Positions 1-8,308 of a stretch of DNA of 64,000 nt are shown here, in pieces. Origin of the DNA: Pseudomonas aylmerensis. Lineage in GTDB: Bacteria > Pseudomonadota > Gammaproteobacteria > Pseudomonadales > Pseudomonadaceae. The stretch spans positions 62,001 to 126,000 of the forward strand of contig NZ_MAUE01000041.1 in assembly GCF_001702265.1 (NCBI RefSeq), written 5' to 3'. The notes under the pieces were generated by a model. The model made no database searches and had not been told where the DNA came from. It saw nothing but the letters and a program-made list of their open reading frames with translations. A program made the translations under genes and the position numbers. The number at the start of each line of letters is the position of its first letter. Position 1 is the first letter of the stretch.

Positions 1-156
1 ATCGAGGAAGTTGATCCCCAGTTCCAGCGCGCGATGCAACGTGGCGACGGCCTCCTGGGTATCACTGCCGGTGGTGTAGAAATCCGTCATGCCCATGCAG
101 CCGAGGCCGATGGCGGAGACGTGCGGGCCGTTTTTACCGAGTTGACGAGTGTGCAT
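1..156 (-). CDS. Aldo/keto reductase, N-terminal part (cut by window edge)
   Basis: The first 52 codons, read leftward from ATG at 156, give MHTRQLGKNGPHVSAIGLGC followed by MGM, then a strand-helix pattern ending in GINFLD. This is the typical start of the AKR (beta/alpha)8 barrel, whose members are cytosolic NADPH-dependent carbonyl reductases. An AGGAG ribosome site lies a few bases upstream. The gene is divergent from the LysR gene at 274 with 117 bp between them, so it is a likely target of that regulator. The substrate cannot be inferred, and the catalytic Tyr/Lys/His lie outside the window. Confidence 0.8.
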   Translation of the reverse strand, partial: MHTRQLGKNGPHVSAIGLGCMGMTDFYTTGSDTQEAVATLHRALELGINFLD

Positions 157-273
157 GGGTAAAGCTCCTGGGTGGGGAAGGGCTCCATTGTCATCCTCGA
201 CAAAACCTTGATAAACCGGCTAAAAGCACTATCACTATTCGTAATTTCTAAATAATCAGCCAGGAGCCGGCCC

Positions 274-1197
274 GTGGACCGTTTTAATGCGATGCGTGTG
301 TTCACCCGGATCGTCGAATTGGGCGGGTTCGCCAAGGCGGCCGACAGCCTGCAATTGCCACGCGCCTCAGTGACCATCCTGATCAAGCAACTGGAAGCGC
401 ACCTCGGCGTCCAACTGCTGCAACGCACCACGCGCCAGGTCAGCCCGACCCTGGACGGTGCGGCGTACTACCAGCGCTGCGTGCAATTGCTTGCCGACCT
501 TGAAGAAACCGAGGCGGTGTTTTCCACGCGCCGGCAGAACCCGCGCGGCACCTTGAGCGTTGATATGCCCTCGGGTATCGGCCGCTTTCTGGTCATTCCC
601 GCCTTGCCGACATTTACTGCTCGATACCCGCACATTGATTTGGAAATCGGCCTCAACGACCGCCCGGTGGACCTGATCCGCGAGGGCGTGGATTGCGTGT
701 TGCGCGGTGGCCTCGCCTTGGACGAATCGCTGGTGGCGAGGCCGTTGGCAATGATGGATCAAATCACCTTGGCGAGCCCCGGTTATCTGGCGCGCAAGGG
801 CGTGCCGGCAAGTCTTGATGACCTGGCCGGGCACCACATGGTCGAGTACGTTTCCAGTGCCAGCGGCAAACGCTTTGGCCTGGAGTTTCAATTCGGCGCT
901 GAACTGCGTGCGGTCAACCTGCCCAAGGTGGTTGCGGTCAACAGTGCCGACGGCTACTTCTGTGCCTGTGAAGCGGGCTACGGGTTGATCCAGGCGCCGT
1001 ACTACCACGCGATGCAGCGCCTGGCGCAGGGCAGCCTGCTGGAAGTGCTGGGGCAGCTTGCAGTGCCGAAAATGGCGCTCACGGCACTGTACCCGCCACA
1101 CCGGCAGCTGTCGCAGCGGGTGCGGGTATTTGTCGATTGGCTGGTGGAGTTATGCGCCCAACCCGGCACCGGGCTGCAACGTCAGCGTCTCAGGTGA
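274..1197 (+). CDS. LysR-family transcriptional regulator
   Basis: The 307-aa product has the LysR plan: an N-terminal winged helix (about residues 1-60, with AADSLQLPRASVTILIKQLE as the recognition region) and a periplasmic-binding-like effector domain (about 90-295). The start is GTG with CAGGAG upstream; the next in-frame start would remove part of the first helix. LysR proteins usually regulate the divergent neighbour, here the aldo/keto reductase. The 3' end overlaps the convergent M91/RTX gene by 8 bp. The effector is unknown. Confidence 0.9.
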   Translation: MDRFNAMRVFTRIVELGGFAKAADSLQLPRASVTILIKQLEAHLGVQLLQRTTRQVSPTLDGAAYYQRCVQLLADLEETEAVFSTRRQNPRGTLSVDMPSGIGRFLVIPALPTFTARYPHIDLEIGLNDRPVDLIREGVDCVLRGGLALDESLVARPLAMMDQITLASPGYLARKGVPASLDDLAGHHMVEYVSSASGKRFGLEFQFGAELRAVNLPKVVAVNSADGYFCACEAGYGLIQAPYYHAMQRLAQGSLLEVLGQLAVPKMALTALYPPHRQLSQRVRVFVDWLVELCAQPGTGLQRQRLR

Positions 1198-2716
1198 GGT
1201 AGGTTTTGCGCTCTGGAAGACCCATTTCGCGCCTCATGCCATTCTCCGTGAAATGCTCGGGGTTGATGCGGGTGGGCGGGGTGGATGGATCGTTATCGAA
1301 ATCGAAAGGCGACGCGCTGCTCGGCAAACCGACGACCTGGAACTCAGTGTTCCTGATAGGAATTGAAATGTCAGGGCGTGCTGGCGGGTGCTCTATGGTT
1401 GTGCCTGGCAGGTTTGTTCCCGTCGCACCGTTGTAGGAATGCCCCACTTCATGAACCAGCCCGATGAGTGGAAATCCAAAGGTGCGTCCATCCGGTGCGA
1501 CCGTAGTGCTTGTGTCGTAAGCGATCACCCCCTTATTGGCGCGCGAGCCAGGTTTATTGTCGGTGATCTTGCCCCTTTTAGGGTCATCACCGTCTATACG
1601 GCGACCGTTTTCCCAAGCCTTATCCAGTTCCAAACTCCCGAAATTGTAAGCGTTGCCTCTGTCTGTTTCTTCCTCGATAGTGACTTTTCCCCCTGCCACG
1701 GCGGCTTCCCTGTCCATATCCGTGAGCATCTTTTGCCCAGTGGGAGAGCCGCGCAGAAACTCGAGATCATCCTCTACGCGTTGTTTGAATTGTGGCGTGC
1801 CTACGACCCCAAATCCCGCACCGCCAGCAGTGCTGGGTTGCACCGGGGTCAATGTTGAGCCTTGCGACCGGTCGTACACATCGCCGGTCTTGGCATATAT
1901 ATGATCGCCTTGCTGGTTGTTCCAGACTCGATCCTGACCTTTACCGGTGTAGAACGTCGTTCGATCGTGCCCGACCAAATCGTCGTCACCTTTGCCACCA
2001 TGGAGTACCGTATGCCCATTACCGGCGTACAGCCGGTCGTTGCCTGCTCCCCCATCCAGATAGCTCTGTTTTGTGGCGGGGCCGGCGCCCGCATACAGCC
2101 GATCATCCCCGTTGTTTCCGTACATGGCTGAATTGCCGGGGCCGCCGATGATTGTATCGTCGCCGTCGTTGCCTTCGGCATAGCCTGCATGCGAGCGCAG
2201 CTTAAGCGTGTCGTTGCCCGGCCCGCCCAGAAGCCGAGTGATGCCACCGCCGCCAGTGAGCGTGTCATCCCCTTTGCCCCCTTCAATCGTCAGCGGGTTT
2301 TTCACGTCTTCACTGACGGTTACCTGGTCGTTTCCGCCGTGGGTTTTGATCAGCAAATGCAGGGGCTTCCCGTCTCGGTCCTTGTCATCGAGCGCGTATG
2401 ACTTTCCATTGATCTGGACCTTGAGACGGCCATCAGGGTTTTTGCCGACATGGACCGCGTCGGCGGCATTGCCCGTTTCCATCACCAGTGTGAGTTGCTT
2501 TAACTCCGGCGGTCTGCTCAGGAAGTCCCACTTGGCCTGCCGTGAAATCTTTGAGTAGTCGTCGTTGTGCAAAACCTCGGTCTTGGTTTGCATCGGGCCC
2601 TTGCTCGGGTCCAAACGCGGCTGGACGTAGATGGAATCCTCGGGCGCTGAATGTTTTGCATCGCGCAGCGGATCATGGTTTTGGCGGCTTGTCGGAGGTG
2701 CTGCGGGGTTGATCAT
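1190..2716 (-). CDS. RTX-repeat protein with C-terminal M91-type zinc metallopeptidase domain
   Basis: The 508-aa protein has no signal peptide. Residues about 135-280 contain nonapeptide-like GGxGxD repeats (GGKGDDTL, GGPGNDTL, GGAGNDRL, GGKGDDDL), which in known proteins bind calcium as a beta roll. The C-terminal domain carries HEVGH near residue 422 and a downstream NTEFQVVGL around 456-464 that may supply the third zinc ligand. That layout is known from the M91 family (NleD/HopH1-type type III effectors that cut MAP kinases). The secretion route is not visible: RTX repeats suggest type I, M91 suggests type III. The substrate is unknown. Confidence 0.8.
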   Translation of the reverse strand: MINPAAPPTSRQNHDPLRDAKHSAPEDSIYVQPRLDPSKGPMQTKTEVLHNDDYSKISRQAKWDFLSRPPELKQLTLVMETGNAADAVHVGKNPDGRLKVQINGKSYALDDKDRDGKPLHLLIKTHGGNDQVTVSEDVKNPLTIEGGKGDDTLTGGGGITRLLGGPGNDTLKLRSHAGYAEGNDGDDTIIGGPGNSAMYGNNGDDRLYAGAGPATKQSYLDGGAGNDRLYAGNGHTVLHGGKGDDDLVGHDRTTFYTGKGQDRVWNNQQGDHIYAKTGDVYDRSQGSTLTPVQPSTAGGAGFGVVGTPQFKQRVEDDLEFLRGSPTGQKMLTDMDREAAVAGGKVTIEEETDRGNAYNFGSLELDKAWENGRRIDGDDPKRGKITDNKPGSRANKGVIAYDTSTTVAPDGRTFGFPLIGLVHEVGHSYNGATGTNLPGTTIEHPPARPDISIPIRNTEFQVVGLPSSASPFDFDNDPSTPPTRINPEHFTENGMRREMGLPERKTYLT

Positions 2717-2827
2717 GGGTGAGAAGTTCCACTGTTTGCCGAAGATGTACTCCTTGTGTGAGAGCGCCGGAAAAACAGTTCCATATTTTCTTACAGCTTG
2801 ATTGGCGTAAAACTACACACTTGCATT

Positions 2828-3736
2828 TTATTTCGACGCCAAACCCTTGCGGTAAGCGCCGGGCTGCTGCCCGGTGACCTTATGAAACGCGCGCGTAAAC
2901 GCCGCCACTGATTGATACCCCACCGCCAGCGCTACATCGGCCACGGTCTGGTCCTGCTTGAACAGTTGGCAGGCATGGCGCACGCGCATCATCAGCAATA
3001 CTTGCCCCGGCGATTGCCCGCACAGCTCATTGAACCGCTTGAAAAACGCCGAGCGCGACAGCCCGGTGCAGGCGGCCATGCTTTCCAGGCTCCAGGGTTG
3101 CTCGGGGTGGGCGATCAATTGCTCGAGCAAATGCGCAAATGTCGGCTGCCGGGCCAGCGCGGCAAGGCCGCCAAGCTCGGTGTTATCCAGCACCTGCTGG
3201 CGCAGCACATACAGGAACAGCAGATGGCAGAGGCGTTCCAGCAAGGCGGAAGAGGGCGGAGTGCGTGCGCATTCTTGCAGGATCAGGTCGAACAGGTTGC
3301 GCGCCGCCGTGAGTGACGGATCGCCGGCTCGCAGCACGATCCAGGCGGGCAGGGTGTCGACAATCATCGCCGACAGGCCGGACTGGAAATGAAAGAACCC
3401 GCAGACCAAGCCCACGCCGTCGGTGGCGCTGCTGTCCAGCGGCTCCATTGGGCGACGCGGGCATTCCTGCGCGCCCGCCGCCGTGGCTTCACCCGACAGT
3501 CGATACTCAAGGTCACGCAGCAGGAACACCGCGTCGCCGTTGTCCAGCGCCACCGGGGTGGGCTCGCCATCGATGTGCAACCAGCACTGACCCTGCACGA
3601 TCAAGTGGAAACTGGCCCGGGCCAGGCCGTGGGTACTGGCGTGCCAGTCGCCGCAATAACGCCCGACGTGGAACAGGCTGGTGTTGAGTTCGAGGCTGTC
3701 TAATAACCAATCGACAAGTGCACTGGACGAATTCAT
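2828..3736 (-). CDS. AraC-family transcriptional regulator with cupin-type N-terminus
   Basis: The 302-aa protein has an N-terminal cupin-like domain (about residues 20-190, with HLIVQGQCWLHIDG) and a C-terminal AraC double helix-turn-helix (about 200-300, with MAACTGLSRSAFFKRFNELC and VADVALAVGYQSVAAFTRAF). Its start is 102 bp from the start of the AhpD-like gene, on the opposite strand. By position it probably controls the rightward 3839-8245 operon. Similar AraC/cupin_6 proteins often sit beside small oxidoreductase or transport operons. The ligand is unknown. Confidence 0.88.
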   Translation of the reverse strand: MNSSSALVDWLLDSLELNTSLFHVGRYCGDWHASTHGLARASFHLIVQGQCWLHIDGEPTPVALDNGDAVFLLRDLEYRLSGEATAAGAQECPRRPMEPLDSSATDGVGLVCGFFHFQSGLSAMIVDTLPAWIVLRAGDPSLTAARNLFDLILQECARTPPSSALLERLCHLLFLYVLRQQVLDNTELGGLAALARQPTFAHLLEQLIAHPEQPWSLESMAACTGLSRSAFFKRFNELCGQSPGQVLLMMRVRHACQLFKQDQTVADVALAVGYQSVAAFTRAFHKVTGQQPGAYRKGLASK

Positions 3737-3795
3737 CTAATGGAAAGACTCAAGAGCAAGTAATCGCTACTTTAGCCTATTGAGGGGTTTTTTTA

Positions 3796-3813
3796 TAACC
3801 AACAGACTGGTTA
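3796..3813. promoter_or_regulatory. Operator-like dyad TAACCA-N6-TGGTTA
   Basis: A perfect 6-bp-arm inverted repeat lies 25 bp before the AhpD-like start codon, just upstream of the AAGGAG ribosome site. Such spacing suits a repressor site overlapping the transcription start. The shape resembles TetR-type operators, but no TetR gene is visible nearby, so the binding protein is unknown. Confidence 0.4.
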
Positions 3814-3838
3814 CACCAACCCCCAAGGAGACCACTCC

Positions 3839-4399
3839 ATGTCCCGTGTACCGCTGCTCACCCCTGAAACCGCCCCGGATGCGGCCAAACCCTTCCTCGA
3901 AAACGCGCTGAAAGGCTCGGGGTTTATTCCTAATCTGCTGGCGGTGCTGGCCAATGCTCCGGCGGCGCTGGAAACCTACATCACCGTGTCCGGCCTGAAC
4001 GCCAAGGCCGAACTGAGCCTGGCTGATCGTGAAGTGGTGCAATTGATTGCCGCGACGACCCATGGCTGCGACTTCTGCGTTGCCGGTCACACCGCCGTGG
4101 CGCGCAACAAAGCCAAGCTGCCGGAGGCGGTGATCGAGGCCCTGCGCCAGCGTGGCGAATTACCCAATGCGCGGTATGAGACACTCGCCGCCTTCACCCG
4201 TGAAGTGATCGCCACCCGCGGCGATGTCAGCGATGCCGGTTATGACGCGTTCCGTGCGGCAGGCTACTCCGAAGGCCAGGCCCTGGAAGTTATTTTGGGC
4301 GTCAGCCTGGCAACCCTGTGCAACTTCGCTAACGTGTTTGCCCGTACCCCGCTGAACCCGGAGCTGGCGCAATACCGTTGGGAAAAACCGGCCAGCTGA
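3839..4399 (+). CDS. Carboxymuconolactone decarboxylase / AhpD-like protein
   Basis: The 186-aa protein has the CMD fold with the AhpD-type active site CDFCVAGH near residue 78 (Cys-x2-Cys plus His), as used in alkylhydroperoxidase-like thiol chemistry. It is the first gene of an operon with an acyl-CoA dehydrogenase-like enzyme and an ABC importer, so it may help detoxify peroxides or intermediates made during oxidation of the imported compound. AAGGAG precedes the start. Confidence 0.85.
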   Translation: MSRVPLLTPETAPDAAKPFLENALKGSGFIPNLLAVLANAPAALETYITVSGLNAKAELSLADREVVQLIAATTHGCDFCVAGHTAVARNKAKLPEAVIEALRQRGELPNARYETLAAFTREVIATRGDVSDAGYDAFRAAGYSEGQALEVILGVSLATLCNFANVFARTPLNPELAQYRWEKPAS

Positions 4400-4439
4400 A
4401 GTGGCGATGGTCCCTCTGCGTTAACAAGGAGAAACATGA

Positions 4440-5501
4440 ATGCTTGACCCTATCTTGAGCCGTTGGCTCGATGTTCAAGCGCAGGCCCTGGATGTGGGCA
4501 GTTGCGATCCACAGGAAGTGCTGCCACGGCTGGCAGAAGCCAATGTATTGCGTATCGGTGTGCCCACGGCACTCGGCGGGCTGGGCGGTGATGTGGCCGG
4601 CGCCGTGGAGGCCATCGCCAATGTCGCCAGCCATTCGCTGGCGGCGGCCTTCGTGTGCTGGGGCCAGCGTTCGTTTATCGAGTATTTGCTGCAGAGCCCA
4701 AATGCGCGGCTGCGCGAGCAACTGCTGCCGGACCTGCTCAGCGGCAAGCTGGCGGGGGCGACCGGGTTGTCGAATGCGATGAAGTTTTTATCGGGCATCG
4801 AGACGTTGCAGATCAGCGCCGAGCCCAACGACCACGGCTGGACCCTCAACGGTCGCCTGCACTGGGTGACCAACCTGCGCAAGAACGGCTTTGTTGCCGC
4901 TGCGGCGATTGAACATGCCGGCGGTGGCGCACCGTTTATCATGGCGATTCCGGATTCGGTGGCCGGCTTGCAGCGCTCGCGCGACCTGGAGTTGCTCGGC
5001 CTGCAATCGAGCAACACCGCGGCGTTGGGCCTGGAAGGCGTGGAGCTGAGCCGCGACTGGTTGCTGCATGACGATGCGCGCAAGTTTCTGCCAGCGGTAC
5101 GCCCGGCGTTCCTTGGCCTGCAGTGCGGCATGTCGATCGGTCTGGCGCGGCGCTCACTGGCTGAAGTGGCCAACCATCTGGGGGCCAGCCGTACGGTGTT
5201 GCGTGAAGAACTCGAGACATTGCGCGTGACCCTCGATCATTTAGTCAGCGAGCTGAAGAGCGGCCTGTTGGCCGGGCGCTTTGCCGCCAAGCCGGTGCCG
5301 TTGTTCAAGCTGCGCATCGCCCTGGCCGAAACCGCCGCCAGCGCTGTGCAGCTGGAGTTGCAGGCCAGCGGCGGCAAGGCCTATCTCACCGCGCATGGCA
5401 GTGGGTTTGCGCGACGCTGGCGTGAGTCGGCTTTCGTGCCGATCGTCACGCCAAGCCTGGTGCAATTGCGCACCGAGTTGCAGCGTCAGGCCAACCTATG
5501 A
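4440..5501 (+). CDS. Acyl-CoA dehydrogenase-like flavoprotein
   Basis: The 353-aa product resembles acyl-CoA dehydrogenases: an N-terminal helical domain, a middle beta domain (LHWVTNLRKN region) and a C-terminal helical bundle. It is shorter than the usual 380-400 aa. Relatives in sulfur-starvation operons (SfnB/MsuC/DszC type) act as FMNH2-dependent monooxygenases, and the ABC genes downstream make that role plausible. Two ATGs lie close together: ATG 4436 opens only a 3-codon frame, whereas ATG 4440 sits 9 bp after AAGGAG and opens this gene. The end overlaps the ATPase start by ATGA. Confidence 0.8.
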   Translation: MLDPILSRWLDVQAQALDVGSCDPQEVLPRLAEANVLRIGVPTALGGLGGDVAGAVEAIANVASHSLAAAFVCWGQRSFIEYLLQSPNARLREQLLPDLLSGKLAGATGLSNAMKFLSGIETLQISAEPNDHGWTLNGRLHWVTNLRKNGFVAAAAIEHAGGGAPFIMAIPDSVAGLQRSRDLELLGLQSSNTAALGLEGVELSRDWLLHDDARKFLPAVRPAFLGLQCGMSIGLARRSLAEVANHLGASRTVLREELETLRVTLDHLVSELKSGLLAGRFAAKPVPLFKLRIALAETAASAVQLELQASGGKAYLTAHGSGFARRWRESAFVPIVTPSLVQLRTELQRQANL

Positions 5502-6301
5502 GCCCGGCGGTATTGACGGCCCAGGGGATTTGCCTGGGGTACGCGAGTGGCCCGGTATTGCAGGGATTCGACCTGCAGTTGCAGCCTGGCGAAGTGGTGT
5601 CGATCCTGGGTCCCAGTGGTGTCGGCAAGTCCAGCCTGTTGCGTGTGCTGGCCGGTTTGCAAGCGCCTCAGGGCGGCAGCGTACGTGTGCTCGTTGAGCC
5701 TTTGAACGGCCCGCATCCACGCGTCGCGGTGGCGTTCCAGGACCCCAGCCTGTTGCCTTGGCTGAGCCTGGAAAAGAACGTCGCCTTCGGCCTGGATTTC
5801 GCCCGCCAGCCGCACCTCAGCCCTGAAGAGCGCCGCCACCGCGTCGACCACGCCATCGCGGCGGTGGGCCTGGAGCACGCGCGCCAGCAGTTTCCGGCGC
5901 AGTTGTCCGGTGGCATGGCGCAGCGCACGGCGTTGGCGCGCTGCCTGGCACGCCAGCCGCAGGTATTGCTGTTGGATGAGCCATTCGGCGCCCTCGACGA
6001 GGTTACCCGCGCGGACATGCAGCACCTGTTGCTCAAGGTCAATCGCGAGCAAGGCGCGGCGGCGGTGCTGATCACCCATGACATTGATGAAGCGCTGTTG
6101 CTGTCCGACCGCATCCTGCTACTGGGCAACCGCCCGGCGCGGACGCTGGGCGAATGGCTGATCGACCTGCCGCAGCCGCGTGAAGAACAGGTGGAAGCCA
6201 TCGGCACGCTGCGCATCGAGATTTTCAAAACCCTACGGCAGGCGAGCCGCCCCCAACCCAACCCCCTTGACCTGCCGGAGCCCTGCCATGTGCCTGGATG
6301 A
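5498..6301 (+). CDS. ABC transporter ATP-binding protein (SsuB/TauB type)
   Basis: The 267-aa nucleotide-binding subunit contains Walker A GPSGVGKSS near residue 38, the signature LSGGMAQR, Walker B VLLLDEPFGALDE, and a switch histidine in LITHDIDEA. It matches the nitrate/sulfonate/taurine importer class by length and by the VAFQDPSLLPWLSLEKNV stretch. It is translationally coupled to the upstream enzyme (ATGA) and overlaps the binding protein by 14 bp. It would power import at the inner membrane together with the permease at 7484. Confidence 0.92.
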   Translation: MSPAVLTAQGICLGYASGPVLQGFDLQLQPGEVVSILGPSGVGKSSLLRVLAGLQAPQGGSVRVLVEPLNGPHPRVAVAFQDPSLLPWLSLEKNVAFGLDFARQPHLSPEERRHRVDHAIAAVGLEHARQQFPAQLSGGMAQRTALARCLARQPQVLLLDEPFGALDEVTRADMQHLLLKVNREQGAAAVLITHDIDEALLLSDRILLLGNRPARTLGEWLIDLPQPREEQVEAIGTLRIEIFKTLRQASRPQPNPLDLPEPCHVPG

Positions 6302-7487
6302 CCTGACTCACTCGCGCCGTGATTTTCTCAAACTGTCCGCCGTACTCAGCGCCGCCGGCGCGTTGCCACTGTTGAGCAGCCTGCAGGCGCGCGCCGCCAG
6401 CGAGCCGGATGCGCCGGTACGCATCGGCTACTTGCCGATCACCGACGCCACGCCGTTGCTGGTGGCCCACAACAATGGCCTGTTCGAAGCCGAAGGCATC
6501 CAGGCCGAACGCCCGGTGCTGCTGCGCAGTTGGGCGCAAGTCATCGAGGCGTTTATATCGGGCCAGGTCAACGTGATCCACCTGCTGTCCCCCATGACCG
6601 TGTGGGCGCGCTATGGCAGCAAGGTACCGGCCAAAGTGGTGGCGTGGAACCACGTCGGCGGTTCGGGCCTGACCGTGTCACCGGGCATTACTGAGGTGAA
6701 GCAACTGGGTGGCAAGTCGGTAGCGATTCCGTTCTGGTATTCGATCCATAACGTGGTGGTGCAGCAGCTGTTTCGCGACAACGGCCTGACCCCGGTCGCC
6801 CGTGCGGCCGGCAGTGCGATTGCGGCGAACGAGGTCAACCTGATCGTGCTGCCGCCCTCGGACATGCCGCCGGCCCTGGCCAGCAAGCGCATCGATGGCT
6901 ACATCGTCGCCGAGCCGTTCAACGCCTTGGCGGAGAACCTCAAGGTCGGCCGCGTGCAGCGCTTTACCGGTGACGTGTGGCGCAACCATGCGTGCTGCGT
7001 GGTGTTCATGCATGAACACGACCTGACCAACCGCCCGGAATGGTCGCAGAAGGTGGTGAACGCTATCGTCAAGGCCCAGGTCTGGACCCGCGACAACCGC
7101 GAGGAGGCGGTGAAACTGCTGTCCAAGGACGGCCCGAACCGCTACACGCCGCATGCTGAACCGGTGCTCAGCAAGGTGCTCGCCCCGGCGGCCGGCGACC
7201 GCGCGGCCTACCTGGCCGATGGCGCTATCCAGCACGCCAATTGGGACGAGCACCGCATCGACTTCCAGCCCTATCCGTTCCCCAGCTACACCGAGGAACT
7301 GGTGCGGCGCTTGAAAGACACGCTGATCGAGGGCGACAAGAAATTCCTCGCAGACCTCGACCCGGCCTTCGTGGCCAAGGACCTGGTGGACGACCGCTTC
7401 GTGCGCAACGCCATCGAAGCGGTGGGCGGCATGAAGACCTTTGGCTTGCCGGACGGCTTTGAGCGGACCGAGGAGATTGGCGTTTGA
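6288..7487 (+). CDS. ABC transporter substrate-binding protein, Tat-exported (SsuA/NrtA type)
   Basis: With ATG at 6288 the product is 399 aa and begins with a twin-arginine signal, SRRDFLKLSAVLSAAGALPL, followed by an ARAAS cleavage region. This supports that start; a GGAG lies 7 bp before it and longer frames lack one. The mature part opens with VRIGYLPITDATPLLVAHNN, typical of the NMT1/SsuA periplasmic binding family. It delivers an unknown sulfonate- or nitrate-like solute to the permease. Tat export suggests folding, possibly with a cofactor, before secretion. Confidence 0.88.
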   Translation: MCLDDLTHSRRDFLKLSAVLSAAGALPLLSSLQARAASEPDAPVRIGYLPITDATPLLVAHNNGLFEAEGIQAERPVLLRSWAQVIEAFISGQVNVIHLLSPMTVWARYGSKVPAKVVAWNHVGGSGLTVSPGITEVKQLGGKSVAIPFWYSIHNVVVQQLFRDNGLTPVARAAGSAIAANEVNLIVLPPSDMPPALASKRIDGYIVAEPFNALAENLKVGRVQRFTGDVWRNHACCVVFMHEHDLTNRPEWSQKVVNAIVKAQVWTRDNREEAVKLLSKDGPNRYTPHAEPVLSKVLAPAAGDRAAYLADGAIQHANWDEHRIDFQPYPFPSYTEELVRRLKDTLIEGDKKFLADLDPAFVAKDLVDDRFVRNAIEAVGGMKTFGLPDGFERTEEIGV

Positions 7488-8245
7488 ACAACCGCAGAGT
7501 CCCGGGCTGGTTGCTCGGGTTGAGTGGCCTGGCCGGTTTGCTGGTGCTCTGGTGGCTGGGGGTGAAGGTACTGGGCGACGCGGACGGCCTGTCCGCGCGC
7601 TTTTCGCTGGCGGCGACGTTCAGCAGCCTGTGGGAATTGCTCGGGCGGGGTGAGCTGTATCTGCACATCGCCGTCAGCCTCAAGCGCATTTTTGTCGGGC
7701 TGTTCCTGGCCTTGCTGGTGGGGGTGCCACTCGGGCTCCTGGTGGGCAGTTCGCGCAACCTGGAGGCGGCGACCACGCCCGCGTTCCAGTTCCTGCGGAT
7801 GATCTCGCCGTTGTCCTGGATGCCCATCGTGGTGATGCTGATGGGGGTAGGGGACCCGCCGATCTACTTCCTGCTGGCCTTTGCCGCTGTGTGGCCGATT
7901 ATGCTCAATACCGCAGCCGGCGTGCGTCAGTTGGATCCGCGCTGGTTGCAATTGAGCCAGAGCCTGAGCGCCACGCGCTGGGAAACCTTGCGCCGCGTGA
8001 TCATCCCCGGGGTGGTCGGGCATGTGCTGACCGGCGTGCGCCTGGCCATCGGGATCCTGTGGATCGTGCTGGTGCCGTGCGAAATGCTCGGGGTCAGTGC
8101 GGGGCTGGGGTATTATATCCTGGATACGCGTGATCGGTTGGCTTATTCGGAACTGATGGCGATGGTGCTGTTGATCGGGGTGTTGGGGTTCGCGCTGGAT
8201 GCGCTTGCACGCGGGTTGCATCAGCGATGGGTGCATGCGGGCTGA
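7484..8245 (+). CDS. ABC transporter permease (SsuC/TauC type)
   Basis: The 253-aa inner-membrane subunit has about six hydrophobic segments and the cytoplasmic coupling loop near residues 160-190 (SQSLSATRWETLRRVIIPGV), typical of binding-protein-dependent transport permeases. The start is TTG overlapping the upstream stop, with AGGAG 8 bp before it, so translation is coupled. It closes the five-gene operon and is followed by a strong hairpin. Confidence 0.88.
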   Translation: MNNRRVPGWLLGLSGLAGLLVLWWLGVKVLGDADGLSARFSLAATFSSLWELLGRGELYLHIAVSLKRIFVGLFLALLVGVPLGLLVGSSRNLEAATTPAFQFLRMISPLSWMPIVVMLMGVGDPPIYFLLAFAAVWPIMLNTAAGVRQLDPRWLQLSQSLSATRWETLRRVIIPGVVGHVLTGVRLAIGILWIVLVPCEMLGVSAGLGYYILDTRDRLAYSELMAMVLLIGVLGFALDALARGLHQRWVHAG

Positions 8246-8257
8246 CAGGCCCTGAAA

Positions 8258-8286
8258 CGAAAGCCCGGTATTTCGCCGGGCTTTCG
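8258..8286. terminator. Bidirectional terminator hairpin
   Basis: An 11-bp perfect stem (CGAAAGCCCGG / CCGGGCTTTCG) with a 7-nt loop lies between the convergent permease and toxin genes. The U tract is weak on either strand, so efficiency is uncertain. Confidence 0.6.
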
Positions 8287-8308
8287 TGGGTCGGTTCATC
8301 GACCCGGC

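Noticed and set aside
367..1101. 244-codon minus-strand open frame inside the LysR gene
   Set aside because: Gln/Ala/His/Val-rich shadow frame of a high-GC gene, no ribosome site, and the plus-strand LysR domains are complete.
4436..4447. ATG 4436 as the acyl-CoA dehydrogenase-like start
   Set aside because: It opens only three codons before TGA; ATG 4440 is better spaced from AAGGAG.
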